From positions 1-64,000 of the forward strand of contig CANQSF010000012.1 in assembly GCA_947626345.1 (NCBI GenBank): a stretch of 64,000 bases of DNA, given 5' to 3'. A program made the translations under genes and the position numbers. Each line of letters starts with the position of its first letter. Position 1 is the first letter of the stretch. Of this stretch, positions 27,885 through 36,876 are shown piece after piece. This stretch comes from an uncultured Oscillospiraceae bacterium (GTDB taxonomy: Bacteria; Bacillota; Clostridia; Oscillospirales; Oscillospiraceae). The notes beneath the pieces are model-generated. The model was not told the DNA's origin. It saw nothing but the letters and a program-made list of their open reading frames with translations, and searched no databases.

Positions 27885-28616
27885 TCAGGGCCCGAAGACC
27901 CACAGCTTCCACATGGCGAAGGCCTCCCGGACGGCGTAGTTGAGGAACATCACGGGATTGCTGGTCCGGGCGGCCACGGGCACCGGCTCGCAGCCCAGCT
28001 TTTCCGCCATGTACTCCAGCCGGTGCAGGTGGTACTCGCTGGAGAGGATGGCCACCCGTCCGGGGTCGGGCCCCAGCAGGGCCAGGGAGTATTGGATGTT
28101 CTCGTAGCTGTCCGTGGCCCGGTCCTCCAGGATGAGCCGGGCCGGGTCCACGCCCCGCTCCGCGAGCCAGTCGAACATGGCCTGGGCCTCGCTCAGATCC
28201 TCCCCCGGGCCCTGACAGCCGGAGAGGACGGCGTCGGCGTCCGGGTTGGCCTGCAGCCAGTCCAGCGCTGCCCGCAGCCGGTCGGTGAGGGACCGGCTGG
28301 GCACGGAGCCGTGCACCCCCGCCCCGCACACGATCAGGTGGGGCGCGGCGGTGTCCGCCGCAGAGCGGCAGTCCAGCAGCACCGGGATCTCCGCCGCGAG
28401 AAAGCAGCCCGCGCCTATGAGCAGTATCACGATCATGGTCACCCTCACCCGCCGGGCGGCGGCGGTATGGCGGCCGCTCAGCGCTCCGAACAGGGCCAGC
28501 ACCGCCGCCAGGCCCAGAAATGCCAGCGCCATCATGCGGTAGCCCACCAAGGCGAAGGCGAACAGGGCGCTGATGCCGGCGCTTACGGCCGCGCCGATGT
28601 AAAACGCTTTTTTCAT
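27885..28616 (-). CDS. DUF218 / YdcF-SanA-like membrane protein
   Basis: 243 aa. Two or three N-terminal helices (about 5-27, 29-48, 62-84) followed by an external DUF218 domain (about 92-235) with family features LIVCGAGV, the DR/LT region, LSGCQGPGEDLSEAQAM and ATDSYENIQYS. Family members act in envelope polysaccharide metabolism or vancomycin tolerance, but enzymology is largely unknown. ATG 28616 overlaps the TGA of the ABC-F gene (ATGA), so it is translated by coupling. Confidence 0.85.
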   Translation of the reverse strand: MKKAFYIGAAVSAGISALFAFALVGYRMMALAFLGLAAVLALFGALSGRHTAAARRVRVTMIVILLIGAGCFLAAEIPVLLDCRSAADTAAPHLIVCGAGVHGSVPSRSLTDRLRAALDWLQANPDADAVLSGCQGPGEDLSEAQAMFDWLAERGVDPARLILEDRATDSYENIQYSLALLGPDPGRVAILSSEYHLHRLEYMAEKLGCEPVPVAARTSNPVMFLNYAVREAFAMWKLWVFGP

Positions 28617-30484
28617 TGTTCCGCCAGAGCCTCCCACTGCTCATAGAGCCCGTCCAGCTGGCTCTGGAGCGTCTGCCGCTCCTCCGCCAGCTCCATCAGC
28701 TTTTCGTAGTCGGCGGAGAACTGCTCCTCCCGGGCGGCCACGTCCGCCAGGGCGGACTCCAGCTTTTCGATCTGGCTCTCCAGCCGGGCCATCTGCCGGG
28801 CCGGGTCGGCGGGACGGGGGGCCTTGGGCCCCTTGGCGGGGCGGGGCTCTTTGTGCTTGGCGGCCAGCTCCAGCTCGGTGCGGCGGGCCTTGAATTGCTG
28901 ATACTCCGTGTAGCCGCCGGCGAAGTCGGTGAGCGCGCCGTCCTTCAGCTCCCAGATGCGGGTGGCGAACCGGTCAGTGAACCAGCGGTCGTGGCTGACG
29001 AACAGCAGCGTGCCGCCGTAGTCGTCCAGGGCGCTCTCGATCCACTCCCGGCTGGCGATGTCCAGGTGGTTGGTGGGCTCGTCCAGGATGAGGAAGTTGA
29101 TGTCGTCCTTCATGAGCATACACAGCCGCAGCCGGCTCTGCTCCCCGCCGGAGAGGGCGCCCACGGTCTTGAACACGTCCTCGCCGGTGAAGTTGAAGGC
29201 CGCCAGCCGGTCCCGGGCCGCCTGGGGCTCGGCCTTGTCGTCGTAGATCAGGGTGTCCAGCAGCGTCCGCTCCGGGTGGGAGAAGGTGACCTGCTGGGGC
29301 AGATAGGCCGTGCGGATGGCGGGGCCCAGGCGGGTGTAGCCCGCGTCGGGGACCACCTCGCCCAGGATGATCTTTACCAGGGTGGATTTGCCGCTGCCGT
29401 TGTCGCCCATCACGGCCACCCGCTCGCCGGGGCGGATCAGCAGCTCCAGGTCCGAAAAGAGCTTCTTCTCCCCGAAGCTCTTGCCCAGCTCGTCGATGAC
29501 CAGTACCTCGTCGCCGAAGAAATCCCGCTCCTTGAACTTTACGTTCAGCTTCCGCTCCTTCTGGGGCTTGGGGGCGGTCTGGAGCCGGGCGATGCGCTTT
29601 TCCATGGAGAAGGCCCGCTTGTAGAGCTTGTCGTTGCCCAGAAAGGCCCACAGCCGCAGGTCCCGCGCCGCCTGCTCCAGGTGGGCGATCTCCTTCTGGC
29701 TCTTCTCATACTGCCGGCGCATGAGCTCGTACCGGCGCTGCTTTTCCGCGATATAAAAGCTGTAGGCCCCGGCGTAGAACTGGCACACGCCGTCCGCCAG
29801 CTCGATGGTCCGCTGGGCCACCGTGTCCAAAAACCACCGGTCATGGCTGACGGTGAGGACGGTGCCCTTGAAGTGCAGCAAAAATTCCTCCAGCCACTGG
29901 GTGCTCTTCAGGTCCAGGTGGTTGGTGGGCTCGTCCAGCAGCAGGATGTCCGTGTCCTCCAAGAGCAGCCGGGCCAGGTTCACCCGGGTCTTCTCCCCGC
30001 CGGAGAGGCTGTCGAAGGCCTGCTCCCGCATGGCGGCAGCCAGGTCCAGGCCGTTGGCCACCCGCTCCCGCTCATAGTCGGCGCTGTAGCCCCCCAGCCG
30101 GTCGAATTCCGCGGCCAGCCGGTCGTATCGGGCCAGGGTGGCGGGGGAGCTGTCCGTCTGCATGGCTGTCTCCAGGGCGGTCATCTTCTCCCGGATGCCG
30201 TCCAGGCGCCGGTGGGCGGAGCGGAGCACGTCCTCCACGGTGTAGCCGTCGGGGTAGACGGGGATCTGGGAGATGAGGCCGATCCGCTTGCCGGCGGCCA
30301 GGACCACCGTGCCCTCGTCCGGCTCCAGCGCCCCGGTGAGGATGCGCAGCAGGGTGGTCTTGCCGGCGCCGTTGGCGCCTAAGAGGGCCACCCGCTCCCC
30401 GGCCTGCACGTCAAAGCTGACGCCCCGGAGGATCTCCGTGCCGCCAAAGCTCTTTTTTATGTTTTGTAGGGATATATCGATCAT
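28613..30484 (-). CDS. ABC-F family ATPase (ribosome-associated type)
   Basis: 623 aa soluble protein with two ABC modules and no membrane domain: Walker A GANGAGKTT (about 36-44) and GDNGSGKST (about 355), signatures LSGGEKTR and LSGGEQSR, both with DEPTNHLD Walker B. A basic/charged inter-domain linker (about 235-290) and a C-terminal coiled coil (about 560-620) match Uup/YdiF-like translation factors. ATG 30484 (MIDISLQN) aligns with the first ABC strand; an upstream extension lacks a ribosome binding site. Antibiotic-resistance function cannot be claimed from sequence. First gene of a four-gene operon. Confidence 0.93.
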   Translation of the reverse strand: MIDISLQNIKKSFGGTEILRGVSFDVQAGERVALLGANGAGKTTLLRILTGALEPDEGTVVLAAGKRIGLISQIPVYPDGYTVEDVLRSAHRRLDGIREKMTALETAMQTDSSPATLARYDRLAAEFDRLGGYSADYERERVANGLDLAAAMREQAFDSLSGGEKTRVNLARLLLEDTDILLLDEPTNHLDLKSTQWLEEFLLHFKGTVLTVSHDRWFLDTVAQRTIELADGVCQFYAGAYSFYIAEKQRRYELMRRQYEKSQKEIAHLEQAARDLRLWAFLGNDKLYKRAFSMEKRIARLQTAPKPQKERKLNVKFKERDFFGDEVLVIDELGKSFGEKKLFSDLELLIRPGERVAVMGDNGSGKSTLVKIILGEVVPDAGYTRLGPAIRTAYLPQQVTFSHPERTLLDTLIYDDKAEPQAARDRLAAFNFTGEDVFKTVGALSGGEQSRLRLCMLMKDDINFLILDEPTNHLDIASREWIESALDDYGGTLLFVSHDRWFTDRFATRIWELKDGALTDFAGGYTEYQQFKARRTELELAAKHKEPRPAKGPKAPRPADPARQMARLESQIEKLESALADVAAREEQFSADYEKLMELAEERQTLQSQLDGLYEQWEALAEQ

Positions 30485-30520
30485 AGGATAAAACTGCCTT
30501 ATTTCAGATTGGGCGGCGCT

Positions 30521-30656
30521 GCCTCCCCTGTGCAAGGGGAGGTGCCGAGCGTCAGCGAGGCGGAGGGGTTGTTACTAGGCTTGGAGAACATCTGATCTTG
30601 GTAACAATCCCCCAGTCACGGCTGCGCCGTGACAGCCCCCTTTGCACAAGGGGGCC
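30521..30656. repeat. Dispersed inverted-repeat element, copy 2 (136 bp)
   Basis: Left arm GCCTCCCCTGTGCAAGGGGA, right arm ending CCCTTTGCACAAGGGGGCC. The inner arms (GAGGCGGAGGGGTTGTTAC / GTAACAATCCCCC) pair, as in the copy at 20336. It fills the gap between the ABC-F and transpeptidase genes and its terminal hairpin could serve as terminator for the latter. Confidence 0.8.
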
Positions 30657-30680
30657 ATAAGCGGTGCGCCTGCGACGATC

Positions 30681-32000
30681 TCAATCCAAAACGGCGACCG
30701 CCTTTTGCAGCACCGTGTTGGCGATGGGGGCGGCCACATAGAACCCGGCGCCGGCCCGCTCCGCGATCACCACGAAGGCCAGAGGCGCATTAGCGTTGGT
30801 GATGAAGCCGGCGAACCAGGCGTGGGTGCCGCCGTATGTCTCGGCGGTGCCGGTCTTGGCGTGCATCTCCAGTCCCGGGAAGGTGGACGCGCCGTATTCG
30901 TATTGGACGTTGTAGCTCATCATCTCCGCCAGGGTCTGGGCGGTGGCGGCGTTCATCAGCTGGACCTGCTCCGGCTTCTCCCCGGCCAGGAGGGTGGGCT
31001 CCACGCACACGCCGCCGTTGGCGATGGCCCCGATAAAGCGCAGGAAGGCGTAGGGGTTGATCAGGTCCTCGTACTGGCCGATGCCGGCCCAGGCCGCATC
31101 GCCGTCGCCCTGGGCGGCGGGCACGCTGCCGGCGGCGGTGGGGATCTCGTCGGTCAGCTGGTGGGAGGACGTGAGGCCGTAGGCCTCGGCGTAGCGGGCG
31201 ATGGTGTCGCCCCCCAGCTGGCGGGCGATCTCGCCGAAGGCCACGTTGCAGGAGTGGGCCAGGGCCTGCTCCACGGTGATGGTACCGTGGTGGCCGGTGC
31301 ACACGATGCGCTGGCCGCCGATGATGGTCTCGCCGCTGCAGGTGAAGGTCTGCTGCCAAATGTCGGGGATCTGCTCGATGGCGGCGGCCATGGTCACCAG
31401 TTTGAACACCGAGCCGGGGGTGAAGGTGGAGCTGATGGCCCGATCGATGAAGGCCCCCTCGTAGGCCGGGTCATCCAGATCGAAGGTGACGCCTTGCTCC
31501 GGGTCCCAGCCGGGGGCGGAGGTCAGGCACAGGATCTCGCCGGTCTTGTAGTTATACACCAGCACGGCCCCTTTTTTCCCGCTGAGGGCGTCGGCGGCCG
31601 CGGCGGAGACGGCGCTGTCCAGCGTCAGCTGCACGGTGCCGCCGTCGGTGGTGGTGCCGGTGATGAAGGAGTAGTCGATCAGCTCCGGCAGGTAGTTGGA
31701 GAGGATGCTGGTGCCGATGTTGCCGGCCAGGTCGCCCACCACGTGCAGGCAGCCCCGGCGGGTGGAGGCGTCCTCCGCGTAGGCGAGGCCGTCCTCCCCG
31801 GCGGCGGCCAGAACGGCCCCGTTCCGGTCCAGCACCGCGCCCCGGTTCAGCACGCCCTGGGTATAGACGCTGTCGTTGGCGTAAAAGGAGGCCCAGTCGC
31901 CGCCGTCCCGGGCCAGGCGGAAGAGATAGACGCCCATGCCGGCGACCATGATCGCCACCAGCAGCAGCACGGCCATGGAGCGGCCCGTCACTTTTTTCAT
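30681..32000 (-). CDS. Penicillin-binding transpeptidase (class B-like)
   Basis: 439 aa peptidoglycan transpeptidase outside the membrane. One N-terminal membrane helix (9-27), a short pedestal (about 45-130; GAVLDRNGAVLA), and a transpeptidase domain with active-site S197-VFK200, SCN motif (250-252) and KTGTAE (382-387). Smaller than PBP2/PBP3, like PbpA-type partners of SEDS proteins. Its start overlaps the FHA-SEDS stop by ATGA, so the two should be made as a pair: SEDS polymerase plus cognate transpeptidase. Confidence 0.95.
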   Translation of the reverse strand: MKKVTGRSMAVLLLVAIMVAGMGVYLFRLARDGGDWASFYANDSVYTQGVLNRGAVLDRNGAVLAAAGEDGLAYAEDASTRRGCLHVVGDLAGNIGTSILSNYLPELIDYSFITGTTTDGGTVQLTLDSAVSAAAADALSGKKGAVLVYNYKTGEILCLTSAPGWDPEQGVTFDLDDPAYEGAFIDRAISSTFTPGSVFKLVTMAAAIEQIPDIWQQTFTCSGETIIGGQRIVCTGHHGTITVEQALAHSCNVAFGEIARQLGGDTIARYAEAYGLTSSHQLTDEIPTAAGSVPAAQGDGDAAWAGIGQYEDLINPYAFLRFIGAIANGGVCVEPTLLAGEKPEQVQLMNAATAQTLAEMMSYNVQYEYGASTFPGLEMHAKTGTAETYGGTHAWFAGFITNANAPLAFVVIAERAGAGFYVAAPIANTVLQKAVAVLD

Positions 32001-33814
32001 CCGCGCCCTCCCCGGGGATCATACCCGTCGTCGTACCAGCCGCCGGCGTCGTCGCTGTAACCGTCGTCGTACCAGCCCTCGTCCCCGGCCCCGGCGTCCT
32101 CCACGCCGGCGCCGCCGGTGAACCGCTCCGGGCGCACCACGGCGAAGCTGGCGTTGGCCCGGGTGTCGCAGCCCTTGACGAAGGCCAGCATCATCCAGCA
32201 GCCCAGCATGCTGCTGCCGCCCACGGACACGAAGGGGAAGGTGACGCCGGTGAAGGGCAGGATGTCCATGGTGCCCAGCACGTTCAGGATCATCTGGGCC
32301 AGCATCATGCTCATGGTGGCGCAGGCGGCGATGACGAAATAGCTGGAGCGGCCCTTGGAGGCGCTCTTCACCACGAACACCGCCATGGCCAGCAGGCTCA
32401 CCACGCAGCACAGGGCCGTGATCAGGCCCAGCTCCTCGCTGACCACGGCGAAGACCATATCCGTCTCCGCCGCGTAGATGTCCACCAGCCAGCCGTTGCC
32501 GGCTCCCTGGCCGAACAGCCCGCCGCTGGCGGCGGCGGACATGGCCCGGACCTGCTGGAAGCCCTTGTCGTAGATATCCTCCCACACGTGGCCCCACACG
32601 GCGAACCGGCTCAGGGTCTCCGGCTTCAGGGACAGCACCACCATCACCGCCAGCACCGCGCTGCCCACCGCCAGGAAGGCCGTGGCGAAGCTGCCGGAGC
32701 GCATGAAGGAGATCACCAGGAACGTGACGAAAAACACCAGCGCCGTGCCAAAGTCGCCCATCAGGGCCAGCAGGCCCACGCAGGCGGCGGAGAAGCCGAT
32801 GTAGAAGATCAGGTTCCGGTCCACGAACAGCCGGTCCAGGGTGGCCGCGCCGGCGTAGATGTACAGTACCTTCACCAGCTCCGACGGCTGGATGGTCAGA
32901 TGGCTGCCCAGCTCGATCCAGCTGTAGGCCCCGTTCCGGGGCGTGGCCAGCAGCCGGGTAGCCGCCAGCATCACCACCGCGGCGACGAAGGCGTACATCC
33001 GCACGCTTTTCACCCGCCCCAGGTCCCGTATCCACAGGCACAGGAACACATAAAGGCCCACCGCGACCAAAAACAGGATGATGTATTTGATCATGTCCTC
33101 CGGCGTCTTGGACGCGGCCACGCTCATGCCCACGGAGGAGAGAAAAAAGGCCAGCAGCTCCGGCTCGAAGCCCGTCTGGCCCGAGGCGCGCAGCACGATG
33201 AAATAGACCCACTGCACCGCGGCCACCACGCCGAAGGCGATGGCCACGCCGAGGCCGGCGCCGGGGTTGAAGGTCAGCTGCTGCAGGAGCAGCAGCACCT
33301 GGAACACCGTCAGCAGCAGCAGCGTCACCCCGGGGCGCACCCGCCGGCCGGGGGCGTGGCGGTACTTGAGGAGACTGGAGCGCTCCTCCTCCGTCAGGTC
33401 CACGAACCGGGCCGCGGCGGAGCCCATGGTGAGCACGTCCGCATCGGCGATGGGGCTGCCCCCGGGGGGCACCCGCATGCCGTTGACGTATGTCTCGCTC
33501 CGGCCCAGATTGTACACCGTCCAGTCCCCGGCCGCGTCCCGGATCAGGCAGGCGTGCAGCCGCTCCACGGTGGGGTCGTTCACCTGGCCGTCCACGCTCC
33601 TGGCCCGGCCCAGGATGCACTCCCAGTGACGCAGGGGCACCATCACGTTGCCGGGCAGATAGAGGTAGGCCCAGGTCTCCGGCTCATACCGCTCCCGGAG
33701 CATGCTGCCCACGCACCGGGCCACGATCAGCGCCGCCACCAGGGGCAGGACATACCGGCTCGTCCGGGCCAGCATGGGGCCGGCCTCGCCGAATATGGCC
33801 GATACGAGATCCAT
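31997..33814 (-). CDS. FHA domain fused to FtsW/RodA/SpoVE (SEDS) protein
   Basis: 605 aa. One membrane helix at about 18-36; a cytoplasmic FHA phosphothreonine-binding domain at about 55-140 (ILGRARS, ERLHACL, SETYVNGMRVPPG); then ten-helix SEDS glycan polymerase (about 155-560) with the SEDS hallmarks IELGSHLTIQPSELVKV, GDFGTALVFF and PFVSVGGSSM. A disordered Gly/Asp/Tyr tail (DDGYSDDAGGWYDDGYD) ends it. ATG 33814 follows GGAGGAAGGCGCG. Coupled to the transpeptidase gene. The FHA implies control by Ser/Thr phosphorylation; no kinase is in the window. A second plain SEDS (rodA) lies at 35624. Confidence 0.92.
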   Translation of the reverse strand: MDLVSAIFGEAGPMLARTSRYVLPLVAALIVARCVGSMLRERYEPETWAYLYLPGNVMVPLRHWECILGRARSVDGQVNDPTVERLHACLIRDAAGDWTVYNLGRSETYVNGMRVPPGGSPIADADVLTMGSAAARFVDLTEEERSSLLKYRHAPGRRVRPGVTLLLLTVFQVLLLLQQLTFNPGAGLGVAIAFGVVAAVQWVYFIVLRASGQTGFEPELLAFFLSSVGMSVAASKTPEDMIKYIILFLVAVGLYVFLCLWIRDLGRVKSVRMYAFVAAVVMLAATRLLATPRNGAYSWIELGSHLTIQPSELVKVLYIYAGAATLDRLFVDRNLIFYIGFSAACVGLLALMGDFGTALVFFVTFLVISFMRSGSFATAFLAVGSAVLAVMVVLSLKPETLSRFAVWGHVWEDIYDKGFQQVRAMSAAASGGLFGQGAGNGWLVDIYAAETDMVFAVVSEELGLITALCCVVSLLAMAVFVVKSASKGRSSYFVIAACATMSMMLAQMILNVLGTMDILPFTGVTFPFVSVGGSSMLGCWMMLAFVKGCDTRANASFAVVRPERFTGGAGVEDAGAGDEGWYDDGYSDDAGGWYDDGYDPRGGRG

Positions 33815-33874
33815 CGCGCCTTCCTCCTCTCCCGCCCGTCCGGACAAATCCGGCCGGGACGGCCAAGAATCTTA

Positions 33875-33908
33875 TTGACATTATACATTCCTGTAACTAA
33901 AATGTAAA
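33875..33908. promoter_or_regulatory. Overlapping divergent promoters
   Basis: Plus: TTGACA (33875-33880), 17 nt, TAAAAT (33898-33903), serving the NusG-II gene. Minus: TTTACA (33908-33903), 17 nt, TATAAT (33885-33880), serving the FHA-SEDS gene. Each promoter's -35 overlaps the other's -10, so they must compete for polymerase. Confidence 0.8.
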
Positions 33909-33910
33909 CT

Positions 33911-34246
33911 ATGAAGCGGAAAACACTTTTCTGGGCGGCGCTGTTCGCCCTGCTCGCTCTGGCCGGAGCGGCGGTATACGCCCTGCGGGGCGGAGGCACC
34001 GCGGCGGTGGTCACCCTGGACGGCAAGGAGGTGGACCGGGTGAACCTGGCGGCGGTGGCGGTGGCCTTCGAGCGGACCTACCGGTCCGAGCGGGGCTGGA
34101 ACACCGTCCGGTTCTCCCCCGGCGGCGTGGCGGTGGTGGACGCGGACTGCCCGGGCCACGACTGCATGGAGCAGGGCGAGATCACCGACGGGGCGATCCC
34201 CATCGTGTGCCTGCCCCACAGACTGGTCATCGAGATCAAAGAATAA
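33911..34246 (+). CDS. NusG domain II-containing small secreted/anchored protein
   Basis: 111 aa with an N-terminal membrane helix (6-24) and an extracytoplasmic NusG-II-like domain (about 30-110) containing the family's Cys/His features: CPGHDC and CLPHRLVI. Proteins of this type pair with Gx transporters in Firmicutes and are tied by context to flavin- or quinone-dependent extracytoplasmic redox systems; the exact role is unproven. The start codon falls at the predicted +1 with no Shine-Dalgarno, so the mRNA may be leaderless. Confidence 0.85.
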   Translation: MKRKTLFWAALFALLALAGAAVYALRGGGTAAVVTLDGKEVDRVNLAAVAVAFERTYRSERGWNTVRFSPGGVAVVDADCPGHDCMEQGEITDGAIPIVCLPHRLVIEIKE

Positions 34247-34247
34247 A

Positions 34248-34757
34248 ATGAGCAAGACGAAAAAACTCGTTGTCATGGCCCTGCTGACGGCGGTGGAGCT
34301 GACCATATGGGTCATCGAGGGGCAGATCCCCCCGCCCATCCCCGTGCCGGGGGTGAAGCTGGGGCTGGCCAGCGTGGTGACCCTCACCGCCATGGTGCTG
34401 CTGGGCCGCCGGGAGGCGGGCTGCATCCTGCTGATGCGCATCCTGCTGGGGAGCCTGTTCGCCGGGAGCTTTTCGGCGGTGCTGTTCTCCCTGGCGGGAG
34501 GAGCGGTCAGCTGGGCGGTGATGAGCGCGCTGAAGGGGCTGTTCCCGGAGAAGCTGCTGTGGGTGGTGAGCGTGTTCGGCGCCATCGGCCACAACGTCGG
34601 CCAGCTTCTGGCGGCGGTGGCGGTGACGGGCACGCCGGGCCTGTTCTGGTACGGGCCGGCCCTGCTGGCGGCGGCTATCGTCACCGGCGCATTCACCGGC
34701 GTGGGGGCCATGTATCTGATTCGTGCCCTGCGGGCGTACGAAGAAAAACGCGGTTGA
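34248..34757 (+). CDS. Gx transporter / heptaprenyl-diphosphate-synthase component I-like membrane protein
   Basis: 169 aa, five membrane helices, family PF07456 as remembered (often annotated heptaprenyl diphosphate synthase component I). Sequence features include an N-terminal helix, PVPGVKLGLASVVTL and LMRILLGSLFAGSFSAVLFSLAGG. It begins 1 nt after the NusG-II gene stops, so they are one translation unit. ECF-transporter-S-like topology supports transport, with substrate unknown. Confidence 0.88.
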   Translation: MSKTKKLVVMALLTAVELTIWVIEGQIPPPIPVPGVKLGLASVVTLTAMVLLGRREAGCILLMRILLGSLFAGSFSAVLFSLAGGAVSWAVMSALKGLFPEKLLWVVSVFGAIGHNVGQLLAAVAVTGTPGLFWYGPALLAAAIVTGAFTGVGAMYLIRALRAYEEKRG

Positions 34758-34773
34758 AAGGAGCATGGAAAGC

Positions 34774-35583
34774 ATGTCTGCAGACAGAAAGACACTCAAA
34801 CGCACGGCCCGGGAGGCCATGCGCGCCACCAAGCCCGCGCCCATGCTGACGGCGCTGGTGTTTCTGGCGATCAGCCTGCTGCTGGCGGTGCTGGGGATGA
34901 GCCTGGACGGCTCGCTGGCGGCCTATCGGACCATGGTGGAGAACGCCATGAGCGGCGGGCCGGTGCAGTATGTGGCGCCGGTGGCCCGGGGCGGCCTGTT
35001 CACCTCGCTGCTGACCCTGGCGCTGGAGCTGATGAGCGCGGTGGTCTCGGTGGGGTTCATCCTCTACGCCATGCGGGTATGGCGGCGGATGGACGCCTCG
35101 GTGGGGAACCTGTTCGACGGGTTCGGCATCTTCTTCCGGGCAGTGTGGATCCAGCTGCTGCCCGCGCTGCTGGTGAGCCTGTGGACGATGGTGTACCTGG
35201 TCCCGGTGACCGCCCTGATGCTGATGACCGGCCAGACCTGGTGGACCTTCGTGGGCCTGCCGCTGCTGATCCCCGCCATCCGGGCGTGGTACTCCTACCG
35301 GCTGGCGCCCTACATCATGCTGGACCGGCAGGATATGACCTGCTGGCAGTGCGTGAGCATGAGCAGGCGGCTGATGCAGGGCCACAAGTGGGAGATGTTC
35401 GTGCTGGAGCTGAGCTTTTTGGGCTGGCAGCTGCTGGCGGCGGTGATCCCCCTGGCGGGGCTGGTCCTGATGGCCTGGGTCATCGCCTACCTGCAGGTGA
35501 CTCTGGCCGGATACTATGAGGCCGTGGCGGGCGTGGGCCAGGCGGAGGTCATCCCGCCCCTGGACGTGCCGCCGGCGGTATGA
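34774..35583 (+). CDS. DUF975-family membrane protein
   Basis: 269 aa with about five to six membrane helices. The C-terminal half holds the DUF975 consensus: YRLAPYIMLDRQDMTCWQC, SRRLMQGHKWEMFVLELSFLGW. Function unknown in the family. ATG 34774 is chosen because GAAAGGAG (34756-34763) is 10 nt upstream; ATG 34765 would be only 1 nt from it. Follows the Gx gene by 16 nt, so probably co-transcribed. Confidence 0.82.
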   Translation: MSADRKTLKRTAREAMRATKPAPMLTALVFLAISLLLAVLGMSLDGSLAAYRTMVENAMSGGPVQYVAPVARGGLFTSLLTLALELMSAVVSVGFILYAMRVWRRMDASVGNLFDGFGIFFRAVWIQLLPALLVSLWTMVYLVPVTALMLMTGQTWWTFVGLPLLIPAIRAWYSYRLAPYIMLDRQDMTCWQCVSMSRRLMQGHKWEMFVLELSFLGWQLLAAVIPLAGLVLMAWVIAYLQVTLAGYYEAVAGVGQAEVIPPLDVPPAV

Positions 35584-35589
35584 CGCGGA

Positions 35590-35620
35590 AAAAGCAGCAG
35601 AGCTTATCTGCTGCTTTTGC
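35590..35620. terminator. Bidirectional terminator
   Basis: Stem AAAAGCAGCAGA/TCTGCTGCTTTT around GCTTA, flanked by A and T runs, between convergent DUF975 and rodA genes. Confidence 0.85.
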
Positions 35621-35623
35621 GCT

Positions 35624-36781
35624 TTAGAATACCGAGGAATAGGACTGGAACTGCACCGGTTTTGGTCGGTATCGGATGCCGGAGACGATGCCCATGGCGG
35701 CGAACATGGTGAACAGCGACGAGCCGCCGTAGCTGAAAAAGGGCAGCGTCAGGCCGATGACCGGGGTCAGGCCCGTGCACATGCCCACGCTGTTGATCAT
35801 CTGGAAGGCCAGCATGGAGGCGACGCCGAAGCACACCAGCATGCCGAAGGTGCTGTGGCAGTGCAGGCCCACGTACACGCACCGCAGGATGATGGCCGTC
35901 AGCAGCAGGATCACCACGATGCAGCCCACCATGCCCATCTCCTCGCCGATGCAGGCGAAGATATAGTCCGCGTGCTTGCTGCGCAGGGCGCTGGACTGGG
36001 TCTGGGTGCCCTGGCCGAGGCCGGTGCCCCACAGCCGCCCGGCGGACAGGGCCAGCTTCGCCCGGGTGGGCTCCCAGCTCAGATCGAAGCCGGAGGGGTC
36101 TATCTGGTCCTGCATGTAGGGCAGGAGGATGCGGTTTTTCTGGTTGTCGGACAGCACATAGTTCCAGGCCAGGGGGATGGCGACGGCCATGGCCGCGCCG
36201 CCGAACAGAAACCAGTACAGCTTCACCCCCGCGGCGAACACCAGCACCGCGAACACCACGAAAAACACCAGCGCGTTGCCCAGGTCGCTGGAGATCATCA
36301 TGTACAGGGAGAACAGCGCCCCCAGGTGGGCCAGCAGCTGGAAGATGGACAGGGGCGAGTTCAGGTTGCGGTATTCCTTCAGATAGGCCAGGTGCTTGGC
36401 CGTAAGGATGATGTAGATGACCTTGATGACCTCCGCCGGCTGGATGCCGATGCCCAGGAACCGAAGCCAGGCCCGGTTGCCGGTGTCGTCCTTATAGCCC
36501 AGAGGGGTCAGCAGCACCAGGATGAGGCCGAATTCCGCCACCAGCAGCAGCGGCCACTGGTCGGCGAAGATGTCCGCGTCGATGACCGTCAGCACGAAAA
36601 ACAGCACGATCCCGATGACCAGGGCCAGCAGCTGGACGTATATGTAAGAGGCAGTGCCCATGGTCTTGGTGGCGCTGGAGATGGCCACCAGGCCCATGAT
36701 GGACGCGGCCAGGCACAGGGTGAACAGCAGCATGTCCGCCCGCCGGAAAAAGTCGCGCAGCAGGGAAGTCTTCGATCGCAA
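35624..36781 (-). CDS. rodA: Rod-shape/elongation SEDS protein
   Basis: 385 aa, ten membrane helices, peptidoglycan glycosyltransferase of the SEDS family. Hallmarks: WLRFLGIGIQPAEVIKV, SSDLGNALVFF, the long external loop with PYMQDQIDP, and PFFSYGGSS. TTG 36781 is the likely start: GGAGG lies 9-10 nt upstream; the nearby ATG (GGTATGTCC) is out of frame. It has its own promoter (36815-36843). No adjacent transpeptidase, unlike the FHA-SEDS at 31997. Confidence 0.93.
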   Translation of the reverse strand: MRSKTSLLRDFFRRADMLLFTLCLAASIMGLVAISSATKTMGTASYIYVQLLALVIGIVLFFVLTVIDADIFADQWPLLLVAEFGLILVLLTPLGYKDDTGNRAWLRFLGIGIQPAEVIKVIYIILTAKHLAYLKEYRNLNSPLSIFQLLAHLGALFSLYMMISSDLGNALVFFVVFAVLVFAAGVKLYWFLFGGAAMAVAIPLAWNYVLSDNQKNRILLPYMQDQIDPSGFDLSWEPTRAKLALSAGRLWGTGLGQGTQTQSSALRSKHADYIFACIGEEMGMVGCIVVILLLTAIILRCVYVGLHCHSTFGMLVCFGVASMLAFQMINSVGMCTGLTPVIGLTLPFFSYGGSSLFTMFAAMGIVSGIRYRPKPVQFQSYSSVF

Positions 36782-36814
36782 CGGACATACCCTCCTTTCG
36801 TCCGGTCACGACAG

Positions 36815-36843
36815 AGTATACCACACAAAGGCCCCTGTGGCAA
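36815..36843 (-). promoter_or_regulatory. Promoter of rodA
   Basis: Minus strand: TTGCCA (36843-36838), 17 nt spacer, TATACT (36820-36815). Confidence 0.75.
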
Positions 36844-36876
36844 ATGAAGAAATTATGAAGACGCGAGGAACATGCC

